DNA of 64,000 nucleotides from Nocardioides acrostichi (GTDB lineage: Bacteria > Actinomycetota > Actinomycetes > Propionibacteriales > Nocardioidaceae), in the NCBI RefSeq assembly GCF_015319165.1, contig NZ_JADIVZ010000003.1:248001-312000 (forward strand), in the 5' to 3' direction. A model generated the notes under the pieces. It was not told the DNA's origin and made no database searches. It saw only the letters and a program-made list of their open reading frames with translations. Positions 20,577-28,829 of the stretch are shown here, in pieces (the first letter of the stretch is position 1; every line of letters begins with the position of its first letter). The position numbers and the translations under genes were made by a program.

Positions 20577-20634
20577 TGGTGTGGCCCCAGCGGACGCACC
20601 GCAGCACTTGCCCGGCTTCCCCAGAAGGTGCTCG

Positions 20635-23442
20635 ATGCCCCCCTCGTTGACCCGTGGTCGCGCGTACTACGTGACCGCCTGCCAGCAGCTCCTCGCGCTG
20701 GCCGTGGTCGTGGCGGCACTCACCCCGGCGACCGGCATCGTGCGTCTCGACGTGGTGCCCTCGGCTCCCAGCGCCCAGACGATCACCATCTCGCCGATGG
20801 CCTCGGTGCGTCACGACGACGCCCTGGTGCCCACGGCTCCCGTCGATGCCGTGGTGCACGAGTACCCGCTCGCCGGCCCGGGCGCGGACGACGCCCGCAC
20901 GGTCACGGGCCGACACGGCGTCGTCCGGCTCGTCGGGGCGCCGCAGCCCGTGAGCGGCTACGGCGCGGTCGGCGTCACCTGGGAGCACGGTGAGGACCTA
21001 CCCGAGGACGCCCTCGGCCTCCAGGCGCGCACCCGCACCGGCGGCACCTGGTCGAGCTGGACCGCGCTCGACTACGACCCCGACCACGCGCCCGACCCCG
21101 ACACCCGCGAGGGGCGGCACGCCCGCCCCGGCACCGAGCCACTGTTCGTCGGCCACGTCGACGAGGTGCAGGTGCGGGTGGAGGCACCCGCCGGCGCGAC
21201 CGGCACGCGAGCCCTGCCCGACGACCTGCGGATGGCGGTCGTGGACCCGGGGCACGCGACGTCCGAGACCACCGAGCGGCCGGCGATCGACACCGCGACC
21301 CTCGACGGCACCTCCGACACCGCGACCGCCGCGGCCGCCGACACCGACGCTCGGCCGGGCGTGACCCCGAAGCCGCAGATCTTCTCCCGCGCCCAGTGGG
21401 GGGCGGACGAGTCGATGCGCGACAAGCCCTCGCTGCACTACGGCGAGGTACACGCGGGCTTCGTGCACCACACGGTGAATGCCAACGACTACACGCGCGC
21501 CGAGGTGCCGGGCATCATTCGCAGCATCTACGCCTACCACGTGCGGTCCAAGGGCTGGTCCGACATCGGCTACAACTTCCTCGTCGACCGGTTCGGCCGC
21601 ATCTGGGAGGGCCGCTACGGCGGCGTCGACCGCCCCGTCGTGGGCGCGCACACGCTGGGCTACAACGACGACGCGTTCGCCATGTCGGCCATCGGCAACT
21701 ACGAGATCGCGCGGCCCAGTCAGGCGATCATCTCGGCGTACGGAGCGCTCTTCGCGTGGAAGCTCTCCTTGCACGGCGTCGACGCGGCCTCGACCCGGCA
21801 ACGGGTCGCCGGCCGCACCTTCCAGGCGATCAACGGCCACCGCGACGCCGGCCAGACCGCCTGCCCCGGCAGGTACCTCTACGCCCGACTGCCCGACATC
21901 CGCCGCCTCGCCGCCGCCGACCAGGCGAGCTGGGCCGCCCGCGACCTCCGGACCGACCTGGTACAAAGCGCCCACCCCGACCTCGTCGCGCGCCGCACGT
22001 CGGACCACCACATCGTGCTCGTCCCCAACCACGGGCTCTCCGCCGTGCGCGCGCCGCGCCTGGTGTCCTCCGACTGGGGGCGCTACGACGGGGTCGTCGG
22101 CTCGACCGACCTCACCGGCGACGGCGTGCCCGACCTGGTGGGCGTGCGCGCTACCGGCGCCGTCGAGGTGCGTCCCGGCGGCCAGGACGGCGTGTACCCA
22201 CGCTCGGGCTCGGTCGTCCAGGCCACGCGGGGCAGCGACCTCGTCGCCGCGCCGGGCGACGTGGACGGCGACGGTCACGCCGACCTGGTGTCACGCGACA
22301 GTGCCTCGGGTGCGCTCGTGCTGGCCCGCGGCGCCGGTGACGGGACGTTCACCGAGACCTCGCTGGGCGGGGACTGGTCGCGCTTCGCGCTGCTGGCCGG
22401 TTCCGGCGACGTCGACGGCGACGGCCACCCCGATCTGGTGGCGCGCGCGAGCGACGGCAGCATGTGGCTGGCGCGTGGCACGGGCTCGGGCTTCGCCGAG
22501 CCGACTCGGCTGCCCAGCGCCCGCGGCCCGTGGGACGTCGTGGCCCCGGCGGGGGACTGGAACCACGACGGTCACCCCGACCTCTTCGTGCGCAAGAAGG
22601 GCGCCCACGCCTTCGTGCTGCCCAACCTCGGCGACGGCACGTTCGGTCACCGGATCGGCCCGATCAAGCGGCTGCGCGACCGGGCCGGCCTCGCCACCGT
22701 GCCGGTCACCTCCGGTGCGGCCGGCGGCTCGGTCGACGTGATCTCGCTCGACGGCAGCGACCTGCGCGTCCTCGCCAACAAGGGCGGCTACGAGAGCGGC
22801 GCAGCCGTCGACACGGGCATCGGGGCCAAGAACGCCGTCGCCCTGCTCGACGCCGGTGACTGGGACGGCGACGGGCACGGCGACGTGCTCCTCGTCGATC
22901 GTCGAGGCCGGGCCAAGGTGCGGCTCGGCGACGGGGCTGGTCACTTCGGACCGCTCCAGCGCATCGGGGGCGGCTTCGCCCACATGAGAACCCTGGACGT
23001 CGTCGGCGACGTGACCGGCGACGGCCTGCCCGACCTCATGGGGCAGCCGATGGGCGGCGACGTGCGCATCTGGCCGGGCCGCGGCACGGAGCGCCTCGGT
23101 GCCTCCTACGTCGCGCACAGCGCCGTGTCAGGCGGATCGCTGCTCGGCGTGGGGCTGTGGAACGGCGACGGGGCGCCCGACGTGATGGTCCGCGACGGCG
23201 ACCAGCTCTCGCTGTACCCGGGCAACGGCCCCGGCGGGATCATGACGCCCAGCAAGGTCGGGCTCGACCTCGGGCCCTACGACCGGCTGGTCGGTGTGTC
23301 CAGCGTGCGCCCGAACGGGCACGCCGACCTCGTGGCGCGGGAACGGTCCACCGGCGACCTCTGGCTCTTCGAGGGTCGCCCCGGCTCGCTCGCGCCGCGG
23401 CACTACCTCGCCGACGGAGGGGACTACGACCTGATCGACTAG
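20635..23442 (+). CDS. Secreted N-acetylmuramoyl-L-alanine amidase with FG-GAP repeats
   Basis: About 935 residues. An N-terminal signal sequence (LLALAVVVAALTPATG) precedes a linker, then a PGRP/amidase-2 domain at about 243-424. Zinc ligands look present in FVHHTVN and GHRDAGQTACPG. The rest (about 430-935) is a series of FG-GAP/VCBS repeats with calcium-binding DVDGDGHADL-type loops, probably a beta-propeller. It should cleave the muramoyl-peptide bond outside the cell. ATG 20635 has AGAAGG upstream and exposes the signal peptide; a GTG at 20545 is in frame but less likely. Sits next to the galactan locus. Confidence 0.9.
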   Translation: MPPSLTRGRAYYVTACQQLLALAVVVAALTPATGIVRLDVVPSAPSAQTITISPMASVRHDDALVPTAPVDAVVHEYPLAGPGADDARTVTGRHGVVRLVGAPQPVSGYGAVGVTWEHGEDLPEDALGLQARTRTGGTWSSWTALDYDPDHAPDPDTREGRHARPGTEPLFVGHVDEVQVRVEAPAGATGTRALPDDLRMAVVDPGHATSETTERPAIDTATLDGTSDTATAAAADTDARPGVTPKPQIFSRAQWGADESMRDKPSLHYGEVHAGFVHHTVNANDYTRAEVPGIIRSIYAYHVRSKGWSDIGYNFLVDRFGRIWEGRYGGVDRPVVGAHTLGYNDDAFAMSAIGNYEIARPSQAIISAYGALFAWKLSLHGVDAASTRQRVAGRTFQAINGHRDAGQTACPGRYLYARLPDIRRLAAADQASWAARDLRTDLVQSAHPDLVARRTSDHHIVLVPNHGLSAVRAPRLVSSDWGRYDGVVGSTDLTGDGVPDLVGVRATGAVEVRPGGQDGVYPRSGSVVQATRGSDLVAAPGDVDGDGHADLVSRDSASGALVLARGAGDGTFTETSLGGDWSRFALLAGSGDVDGDGHPDLVARASDGSMWLARGTGSGFAEPTRLPSARGPWDVVAPAGDWNHDGHPDLFVRKKGAHAFVLPNLGDGTFGHRIGPIKRLRDRAGLATVPVTSGAAGGSVDVISLDGSDLRVLANKGGYESGAAVDTGIGAKNAVALLDAGDWDGDGHGDVLLVDRRGRAKVRLGDGAGHFGPLQRIGGGFAHMRTLDVVGDVTGDGLPDLMGQPMGGDVRIWPGRGTERLGASYVAHSAVSGGSLLGVGLWNGDGAPDVMVRDGDQLSLYPGNGPGGIMTPSKVGLDLGPYDRLVGVSSVRPNGHADLVARERSTGDLWLFEGRPGSLAPRHYLADGGDYDLID

Positions 23443-23467
23443 TGCTCCGTGAGCGCGCCACCAGCAC

Positions 23468-24211
23468 TCAGCGAGCACGATGCGTGATGCGCTCGTCGGC
23501 TGCCAGCCGCTCGACCCGCTCCTCGAGAGGGCCGGGGGTAGGCGGGGCGCCGACGACCAGCACCACCGAGCCGCCGCGTGCGAGCGGCTCGACCAGCGTG
23601 GCGGGATCCGGAGGGGAAGCCGGGCCCGACACCACCAGGAGGCGGCCCCCGTCGGTGAGGAGACTCCCGCGGGCGGCCGCCTCCGTCAGCTGCGCCTGGC
23701 TGGTGCCGTCGCTCAGCGCCTGGTCGTCGCCGGTGGGCGGGTCGTAGGGCGAGAAGGCGTCGGGCTGACCCCACACCTCGACCCCCACGTCGTGCACCCC
23801 GTCGGGCAGCGGCTCGGCGAACCGGACGCCGAGCGGCAGCAGGGCGCACGCGAGCACGGGTGCCTGGGCGGCGAGCGGTGCATGAGCGTCGAGGTTCTGC
23901 GGTCCGGTCACGATGACGTCGGGGGAGTCGGCGCCGGGGCCGTCGGGTAGCGCGACGGTGAGCCCCGCCGTCCATGCCGCGCCGAGGAACACGGTGGCGA
24001 GCCAGTGGTCGGGCAGGTCCAGCAGCAGGGTGTCACCGCGCTCGAGTCCGTGCTCGTCGACCAGGAGGGACGCCGCCTTCGCCACCCAGTTCGCGTACGT
24101 CGCGACCGACAGCTCGGTGCGCTCGCCGGTGGCGAGGTCGTAGAACGTGACCAGGGGGCGACCCGGCTCTCGGCGCAGTTCGGCCGCGAGGACGTCGGCG
24201 AAGGTGCTCAT
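23468..24211 (-). CDS. TIGR03089 family protein (AMP-binding-like fragment)
   Basis: 247 residues. The sequence matches the TIGR03089 family next to manB/wbbL in mycobacteria (Rv3268). The N-terminal part resembles the start of acyl-adenylating enzymes: PLVTFYDLATGERTELSV, TYANWVAKAASLL and RGDTLLLDLPDHW. The AMP-binding P-loop and C-terminal lid of those enzymes are missing, so catalysis is doubtful. The ATG at 24211 has a minus-strand TAGGGT (24219-24224) 7 nt upstream, divergent from manC. Function unknown. Confidence 0.8.
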   Translation of the reverse strand: MSTFADVLAAELRREPGRPLVTFYDLATGERTELSVATYANWVAKAASLLVDEHGLERGDTLLLDLPDHWLATVFLGAAWTAGLTVALPDGPGADSPDVIVTGPQNLDAHAPLAAQAPVLACALLPLGVRFAEPLPDGVHDVGVEVWGQPDAFSPYDPPTGDDQALSDGTSQAQLTEAAARGSLLTDGGRLLVVSGPASPPDPATLVEPLARGGSVVLVVGAPPTPGPLEERVERLAADERITHRAR

Positions 24212-24218
24212 GGTCACG

Positions 24219-24267
24219 ACCCTAGGGCGCGACCGCGCTGCGAGCGGTGCGGGGCTGGCCCTAGGGT
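24219..24267. promoter_or_regulatory. Divergent leaderless -10 boxes for TIGR03089 and manC
   Basis: A minus-strand TAGGGT (24219-24224) is 7 nt before ATG 24211. A plus-strand TAGGGT (24262-24267) is 7 nt before ATG 24275. Neither gene shows a ribosome binding site. Confidence 0.55.
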
Positions 24268-24274
24268 GTGCGCC

Positions 24275-25411
24275 ATGACGGGCCCTGTCGACACGGCACT
24301 GCACGAGGCGATCGAGGACTTCTGGGCCGTCGTGCCCGCCGGCGGGGCCGGCACCCGGCTGTGGCCGTTGTCGCGCGCCTCCGAGCCCAAGTTCCTGCGC
24401 GACCTGCGCGGCAGCGGCCGCACGCTCCTCCAGGAGACCTACGATCGGCTGGCGCCGTTGGCCCAGGAACGCTTCCTGGTCGTCACGGGCGCCGCACACT
24501 CGGCCGCGGTCAGCCGGCAGCTCGACGCCGTGCCCACGTCGTCGATCCTCGCGGAGCCGTCGCCGCGCGACTCCATGGCGGCGATCGGGCTGGCCGCCGC
24601 GTTGCTCGAACGGGAGAGCCCGGAGGCCGTGATGGGCTCCTTCGCAGCCGACCACGTGATCGCCGACCGCGTGGGTCAGCCCGGGTTCGCCGACGCCGTG
24701 CGACTGGCCGTCGACGTCGCCCGCGACGGGTGGGTGGTGACGATCGGCATCGAGCCCACGCACCCCTCGTCCGCCTTCGGCTACATCGCCTCCGCGGACC
24801 CGCTGACCGAGCACGCCGGAGCCTCGAAGGTCGCGGCCTTCGTCGAGAAGCCGTCGGTCGAGACCGCCACCGCCTACCTCGCGGCGGGCGGCTACCGCTG
24901 GAACGCCGGCATGTTCGTGGTGCGGCCCGGTGTGCTGCTCGACCTGCTCGCCGACTACCACCCCGAGCTCGCCGCGCAACTGCGGGGCATCGCGGCCGAC
25001 CCCGACACCCTCGACGACGTGTGGCCCGGACTGGAGAAGATCGCGGTCGACCACGCCGTCGCCGAGCCGGCGGCCGCCGCGGGACGCGTCGCCACCGTGC
25101 CGGCGCAGTTCGCGTGGGACGACGTGGGCGACTTCGACTCCCTGGCGGGCCTGCTCGCGCGAGACGGCGGCCCCGAGCCCACCCCGGCCGCTGCCGGACC
25201 GACCGTGCTCGGCGACCCCGACCGGGTGTACGCCGTCGACAGCACCGGCCTGATCGTCCCCGGCGAGCGCGCCGTCGCCGTGGTCGGCCTCGACGATGTC
25301 GTCGTCGTCGACACTCCCGACGCGGTGCTCGTCACCTCCCGCTCCCGGGCCCAGGAGGTCAAGCAGGTCGTCGCCGCCCTCAAGGACGCCGGTCGCACCG
25401 ACCTGCTCTGA
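24275..25411 (+). CDS. manC: Mannose-1-phosphate guanylyltransferase (ManC type)
   Basis: 378 residues. The nucleotidyltransferase signature VPAGGAGTRLWPLSR is at about residue 20; PSPRDSMAAIGLAA, FAADHVIAD, FGYIASADP and FVEKPSVETA follow. YRWNAGMFVV and WDDVGDFDSLAGLL are typical of GDP-mannose pyrophosphorylases. It makes GDP-mannose from mannose-1-phosphate and GTP for mannan, glycolipid and protein mannosylation. Phosphomannomutase (ManB, 34173) in the same window supplies the substrate. Equivalent to Rv3264c by position. Confidence 0.92.
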   Translation: MTGPVDTALHEAIEDFWAVVPAGGAGTRLWPLSRASEPKFLRDLRGSGRTLLQETYDRLAPLAQERFLVVTGAAHSAAVSRQLDAVPTSSILAEPSPRDSMAAIGLAAALLERESPEAVMGSFAADHVIADRVGQPGFADAVRLAVDVARDGWVVTIGIEPTHPSSAFGYIASADPLTEHAGASKVAAFVEKPSVETATAYLAAGGYRWNAGMFVVRPGVLLDLLADYHPELAAQLRGIAADPDTLDDVWPGLEKIAVDHAVAEPAAAAGRVATVPAQFAWDDVGDFDSLAGLLARDGGPEPTPAAAGPTVLGDPDRVYAVDSTGLIVPGERAVAVVGLDDVVVVDTPDAVLVTSRSRAQEVKQVVAALKDAGRTDLL

Positions 25412-25420
25412 GCACCGGCG

Positions 25421-25479
25421 GACGCGCCCCACGCGCGCTCCTCGCGCGCTCCTCGTTGCTCGGAGCGCGCTGGCGCGTC
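25421..25479. terminator. Strong bidirectional terminator between manC and DUF3105
   Basis: Outer stem GACGCGCC/GGCGCGTC (25421-25428, 25472-25479) encloses a perfect 9-bp stem GCGCGCTCC/GGAGCGCGC (25444-25452, 25462-25470). It overlaps the 3' end of the convergent DUF3105 gene. Confidence 0.65.
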
Positions 25480-26245
25480 ACATCTGGACGCTGGGCTCCG
25501 GGCTGTCCTGCTGGGGGTAGTCCTTCATGAAGGTCTCCAGTGCCGCGCCGCTCGGCTGCGAGCAGTACTGCCACACGCCGACCTGCTTGGTGGTGTCGGT
25601 GACCCCGACCCCGCCCGCGGACCAGTGGGTCATCGCGATGTGCTGGCCCTTCGGGAAGGACTTGCCGTTCTCGTCGTCGGAGGTCCAGGGCGCGACGATG
25701 AACGCATTGCGCCGGTCGGAGGTGTCGGAGAACTTCGCGGCGATGGCGCGCAGCGTGCTGACCTGGTCGGCATCGTCGGCGACGGTGTCGTCGTACCAGA
25801 GGATCGTGAAGCCGTGCTCGAGGTTGTGCACCAACTGCTCGAGCTCGGGCCGGTCGGCGGCGGTGTAGAACTCGCGACCGATCGGCACCGGCGCCAGGCC
25901 CAGCACGTTCCAGTGCGGGCCGAACGCGGGCGGCGCCTGGGTGTAGTCGACCTGCTGGGTCTCCGGCACGTGGTTGCCGCTGCCGTTGGCGGACTTGGTG
26001 GTGACCTTCTGGCAGTCCGACGCCGGCCCGCCGAGGTCGGCGAGCGCCACATCGGAGTACTTGCGCGAGTCGAGCGCGTTCTTGATCGGTCGGTAGGCGG
26101 CCGCGCCGACGATCAGCAGCGCGATGAGCGCGCACACGAGCACGATCGCCAGGCCGCGACGCTTCTCGGAGCCGCGCTGCTTCTTGCGGATCGCGTCGAT
26201 CTTCGCCTGACGGTCGTTCTTGGCGTACTTCGCGCTCTTGGCCAT
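25478..26245 (-). CDS. DUF3105 family membrane-anchored protein
   Basis: 255 residues. A very basic N-terminal 30 residues (KKQRGSEKRRG) leads to one membrane helix (LAIVLVCALIALLIVGAAAY) and then an exterior DUF3105 domain. Conserved landmarks are FGPHWNVLG, VHNLEHGFTILWYDD and the Cys-containing VWQYCSQPSG. Two Cys residues could form a disulfide. The family is common in actinobacteria and its function is unknown. ATG 26245 has GAGGA about 12 nt upstream. It follows fbiB on the same strand. Confidence 0.8.
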   Translation of the reverse strand: MAKSAKYAKNDRQAKIDAIRKKQRGSEKRRGLAIVLVCALIALLIVGAAAYRPIKNALDSRKYSDVALADLGGPASDCQKVTTKSANGSGNHVPETQQVDYTQAPPAFGPHWNVLGLAPVPIGREFYTAADRPELEQLVHNLEHGFTILWYDDTVADDADQVSTLRAIAAKFSDTSDRRNAFIVAPWTSDDENGKSFPKGQHIAMTHWSAGGVGVTDTTKQVGVWQYCSQPSGAALETFMKDYPQQDSPEPSVQM

Positions 26246-26312
26246 CGCTGTCGTGTCCTCGCGGCAGTTCCGGATACGGATGAGCCCCCCGGGGGCGGGG
26301 GCCGCGGTGAGT

Positions 26313-27296
26313 CTACAAAGGGGCCGGTCGCATCCGTACTTCGACGACGCTTTCGTCACCCAACGGTGACGGTGCGTCGGCGAGGATCCAGCCGTGGGCG
26401 AAGGATGCCGGGGCGAGGAGGGGTACCTGGTCCGGTGCGAGCCGTGCGACCACGCAGGAGCCCTCCCTGCTGGCCACCGAGCCGGTGACGCGGTGGATCG
26501 CCTCGATCAGCTCCTCGGGCTCGGCCGGCGCCCCGAAGACGGGTCGGTCGGCCGCCGAGGCCACCAGTGCCCGGACGACGGCCTCCCGCGCGCCGTACCC
26601 GAACAGGTCGCCCCCCTCGGGACGGACGAGTGCGCTCGCGCCCGGACCGTCGTCGTCGAGTGGGAGGACGAGGTCGGATCGGCCGCGCAGCACGGCGAAG
26701 GGCCGCCCTGCGAGCTTGCCCTGGGCCAGCTCGGCCGCGCCGGCCAGCTCGTCGGCCACGGCCGGGAGCGTGACCGCGAGCTCGTTGCCGTGCGCGTCGA
26801 GCCGGCCGGCGAACGCCTCGGCGACTGTGAGCCCAGCGGCGCCCACGGCGATGTCGGTCTGCCCCTCGCGCCAGGCGCGCCCCGCGGTGTCGGTGACGAT
26901 CACGCCCACCACGGCACCGGCGAGCTCGTGCAGGCGGCGCCGGATCCGACGCGCCGACGCGTCGGGGTCGACGGGCAGGAGCAAGACCGTGCCGAGAGCC
27001 GTGTTGGAGGCATCGATGCCGGCAGCGGCCATCGTGAGTCCGAGCCGGGTGCGCACGATGGTGGTGGGTCCGCGGCGGGCGACCACCCGCGCACCGGGGG
27101 CGGCGAGCTCCACGTCGAGGGCGTCGTCTCGACCGCCGGTGCGCACCGCTCCCTCGGCCTTGCTCACCACCTTGCTGGTGACCGCGACGACGTCGCCGTC
27201 GCGCAGGTCGGCACCCAGTGACACCAGCACCTCGGCCAGATCGCAGCCGCGAGCGATCTCCGGCGCGCCGTCGGGTGCGGTGACCTCGAGCCTCAC
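26313..27296 (-). CDS. fbiB: Coenzyme F420-0:L-glutamate ligase (FbiB/CofE domain), short form
   Basis: 327 residues. The CofE-type gamma-glutamyl ligase domain (about 1-245) has VVAVTSKVVSKAEGA, TRLGLTMAAAGIDASN and VIVTDTAGRAWREGQTDIAVG. It adds glutamate residues to F420-0. Mycobacterial FbiB has about 448 residues because a C-terminal FMN-binding nitroreductase domain reduces dehydro-F420-0. Here only about 80 C-terminal residues remain and no such domain is recognisable. The GTG start at 27296 overlaps the cofD stop (GTGA), so the two are coupled. Confidence 0.88.
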   Translation of the reverse strand: MRLEVTAPDGAPEIARGCDLAEVLVSLGADLRDGDVVAVTSKVVSKAEGAVRTGGRDDALDVELAAPGARVVARRGPTTIVRTRLGLTMAAAGIDASNTALGTVLLLPVDPDASARRIRRRLHELAGAVVGVIVTDTAGRAWREGQTDIAVGAAGLTVAEAFAGRLDAHGNELAVTLPAVADELAGAAELAQGKLAGRPFAVLRGRSDLVLPLDDDGPGASALVRPEGGDLFGYGAREAVVRALVASAADRPVFGAPAEPEELIEAIHRVTGSVASREGSCVVARLAPDQVPLLAPASFAHGWILADAPSPLGDESVVEVRMRPAPL

Positions 27297-28333
27297 TCGC
27301 GCACCAGGTCGATCGCAGCCGCGGCCATGGCCGCCGTGGCGTCGTGGTCGGTCATCATGAGCGGGACGGCGCGAGCCGCGAGGCCGGCCGCCTCCACGGT
27401 CGGCACCTGGTCGGCGTCGACGGTGTCGACGAGCCAGCCGTCGAGCACCCCGCCGCCGGAGCGCGCCCCGTAGTGACGGCCGACGGCGCCCGCGCTCACC
27501 TCGACCCCGATGGAGTCGAGCATCTGCTGGGCCATGCCGCGCACGTGGGTGCCGCCGACGATGGGGGAGAGGCCCACCACGGGGGCCGCGGTCGCGCGCA
27601 CGGCCTGGCGCAGACCGGGCACGCCCAGGATGGTGCCGACCGACACCACCGGGTTCGACGGCGGCAGCAGCACGAGATCGGCGCCGGCGATCGCGTCGAG
27701 CACGCCGGGGGCGGGGGCGGCGGCATCGAGTCCGACGAAGACCAGTTGCTCGGCCGGTACCTCGGCGCGCAAGCGCACCCAGTACTCCTGGAAGTGCACG
27801 ACCCGACGCCCGCTGGCCGACTGCGGGTCGGCGATCGCGACATGGGTCTCGACCCGGTCGTCGGTCATCGGCAGCAACCGAAGCGCATCGCCGTGCGTGG
27901 GGGAGAGCCACCGCCGGCACAAGGCCTCGGTGACGGCCGAGAGCGGATAGCCCGCCTCGAGCATCTGGGTGCGCACCAGGTGGGTGGCGATGTCACGGTC
28001 GCCCAAGCCGAACCAGGTGGGCTCGACGCCGTACTCGGCCAGCTCGGTCTTCACCGACCAGGTCTCCTCGCGGCGCCCCCAGCCGCGTCCGGGGTCGATG
28101 CCGTCACCCAGGGTGTACATCACGGTGTCGAGGTCGGGGCACACCTTGAGGCCGTGCACCCAGAGGTCGTCGGCGGTGTTGGCGACCACCGTGACGGTCG
28201 CTCCGGCGGCCACGCCGGGCAGCGAGCCGGTGCGGATCCCGTGCAGCAGACCCTGACAGAAACGGGCTCCGCCCATGCCGCCGGAGAGCACGGTGATCTG
28301 GCGGATGTCTGCCTCTGCGGGTGTGGTCGGCAT
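27293..28333 (-). CDS. fbiA: 2-phospho-L-lactate / phosphoenolpyruvyl transferase of F420 synthesis
   Basis: 346 residues of the CofD family. It joins the lactate (or enolpyruvate) diphosphoguanosine to Fo, giving F420-0 or dehydro-F420-0. Landmarks are LSGGMGGARFCQGL, VVANTADDLWVHGLKVCPDLDT, WFGLGDRDIATH and LLPPSNPVVSVGTIL. It is divergent from whiB2 as in mycobacteria (Rv3260c/Rv3261) and coupled to fbiB. ATG 28333 gives the standard length; an ATG further upstream is possible. Confidence 0.93.
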   Translation of the reverse strand: MPTTPAEADIRQITVLSGGMGGARFCQGLLHGIRTGSLPGVAAGATVTVVANTADDLWVHGLKVCPDLDTVMYTLGDGIDPGRGWGRREETWSVKTELAEYGVEPTWFGLGDRDIATHLVRTQMLEAGYPLSAVTEALCRRWLSPTHGDALRLLPMTDDRVETHVAIADPQSASGRRVVHFQEYWVRLRAEVPAEQLVFVGLDAAAPAPGVLDAIAGADLVLLPPSNPVVSVGTILGVPGLRQAVRATAAPVVGLSPIVGGTHVRGMAQQMLDSIGVEVSAGAVGRHYGARSGGGVLDGWLVDTVDADQVPTVEAAGLAARAVPLMMTDHDATAAMAAAAIDLVRE

Positions 28334-28395
28334 GCCGCCCAGGATGCCCCATCGCGGACCTTCGGCCCGAGGGGGGACGCATATCACCATTCCGC

Positions 28396-28425
28396 TTGAC
28401 TCTGGCGGTACGACATGGGTGTAAT
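28396..28425 (+). promoter_or_regulatory. Probable whiB2 promoter (-35 TTGACT, -10 TGTAAT)
   Basis: TTGACT (28396-28401) and TGTAAT (28420-28425) are separated by 18 nt. This is one of the few sites in the window that resembles a full two-box promoter. The leader before the ATG is about 65 nt. Confidence 0.55.
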
Positions 28426-28497
28426 TCCAAACATGAACTTCTGGTCGGCCACACCCCCGGGGCCACCGGAGTCGGCGGGTCGAAAGGTGGGGTCGGC

Positions 28498-28752
28498 ATG
28501 AGAGAACTGTTCCTCCTCGAGTCAGAGACCGAGGCAGGCGGCTGGCAGGAGCGCGCGTTGTGCGCGCAGACCGATCCAGAGGCCTTCTTCCCCGAGAAGG
28601 GTGGCTCCACCCGTGAGGCGAAGAAGGTCTGCCTGACGTGCGACGTCCGCCAGGACTGCCTCGAGGCGGCCCTGACGAACGACGAGCGCTTCGGGATCTG
28701 GGGCGGGCTCTCCGAGCGGGAGCGGCGCCGCCTGAAGAAGCGCGCCGTCTGA
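28498..28752 (+). CDS. whiB2: WhiB2/WhmD family iron-sulfur transcription regulator
   Basis: 84 residues. Four Cys (22, 45, 48, 54; C-x22-C-x2-C-x5-C) bind a [4Fe-4S] cluster. The GIWGG turn and basic RERRRLKKRAV tail are the DNA/sigma-contacting parts. WhiB2/WhmD is essential for septation in mycobacteria. Position between fbiA and the cell-wall genes supports WhiB2 rather than another Wbl protein. AAAGGTGG precedes the ATG. A hairpin terminator follows. Confidence 0.93.
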   Translation: MRELFLLESETEAGGWQERALCAQTDPEAFFPEKGGSTREAKKVCLTCDVRQDCLEAALTNDERFGIWGGLSERERRRLKKRAV

Positions 28753-28772
28753 CCCTCGACTGAGGCCTTCCT

Positions 28773-28806
28773 CTCACCGGCCGTCCGCGCGTTAGGGACC
28801 GGTGAG
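28773..28806 (+). terminator. Hairpin after whiB2
   Basis: CTCACCGG (28773-28780) pairs with CCGGTGAG (28799-28806), 8 bp with an 18-nt loop, just upstream of the next gene's -10 box. Confidence 0.45.
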
Positions 28807-28815
28807 CCAGACGGC

Positions 28816-28821
28816 TACCGT
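28816..28821 (+). promoter_or_regulatory. -10 box TACCGT before the large glycosyltransferase
   Basis: TACCGT is followed by 8 nt and GTG at 28830. No ribosome binding site is visible. Confidence 0.4.
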
Positions 28822-28829
28822 GTTCCCCC

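Noticed and set aside
20500..20634. c-di-AMP (ydaO-type) riboswitch before the amidase
   Set aside because: This class often precedes wall hydrolases in actinobacteria, but I could not find its conserved core; only two small hairpins are seen.
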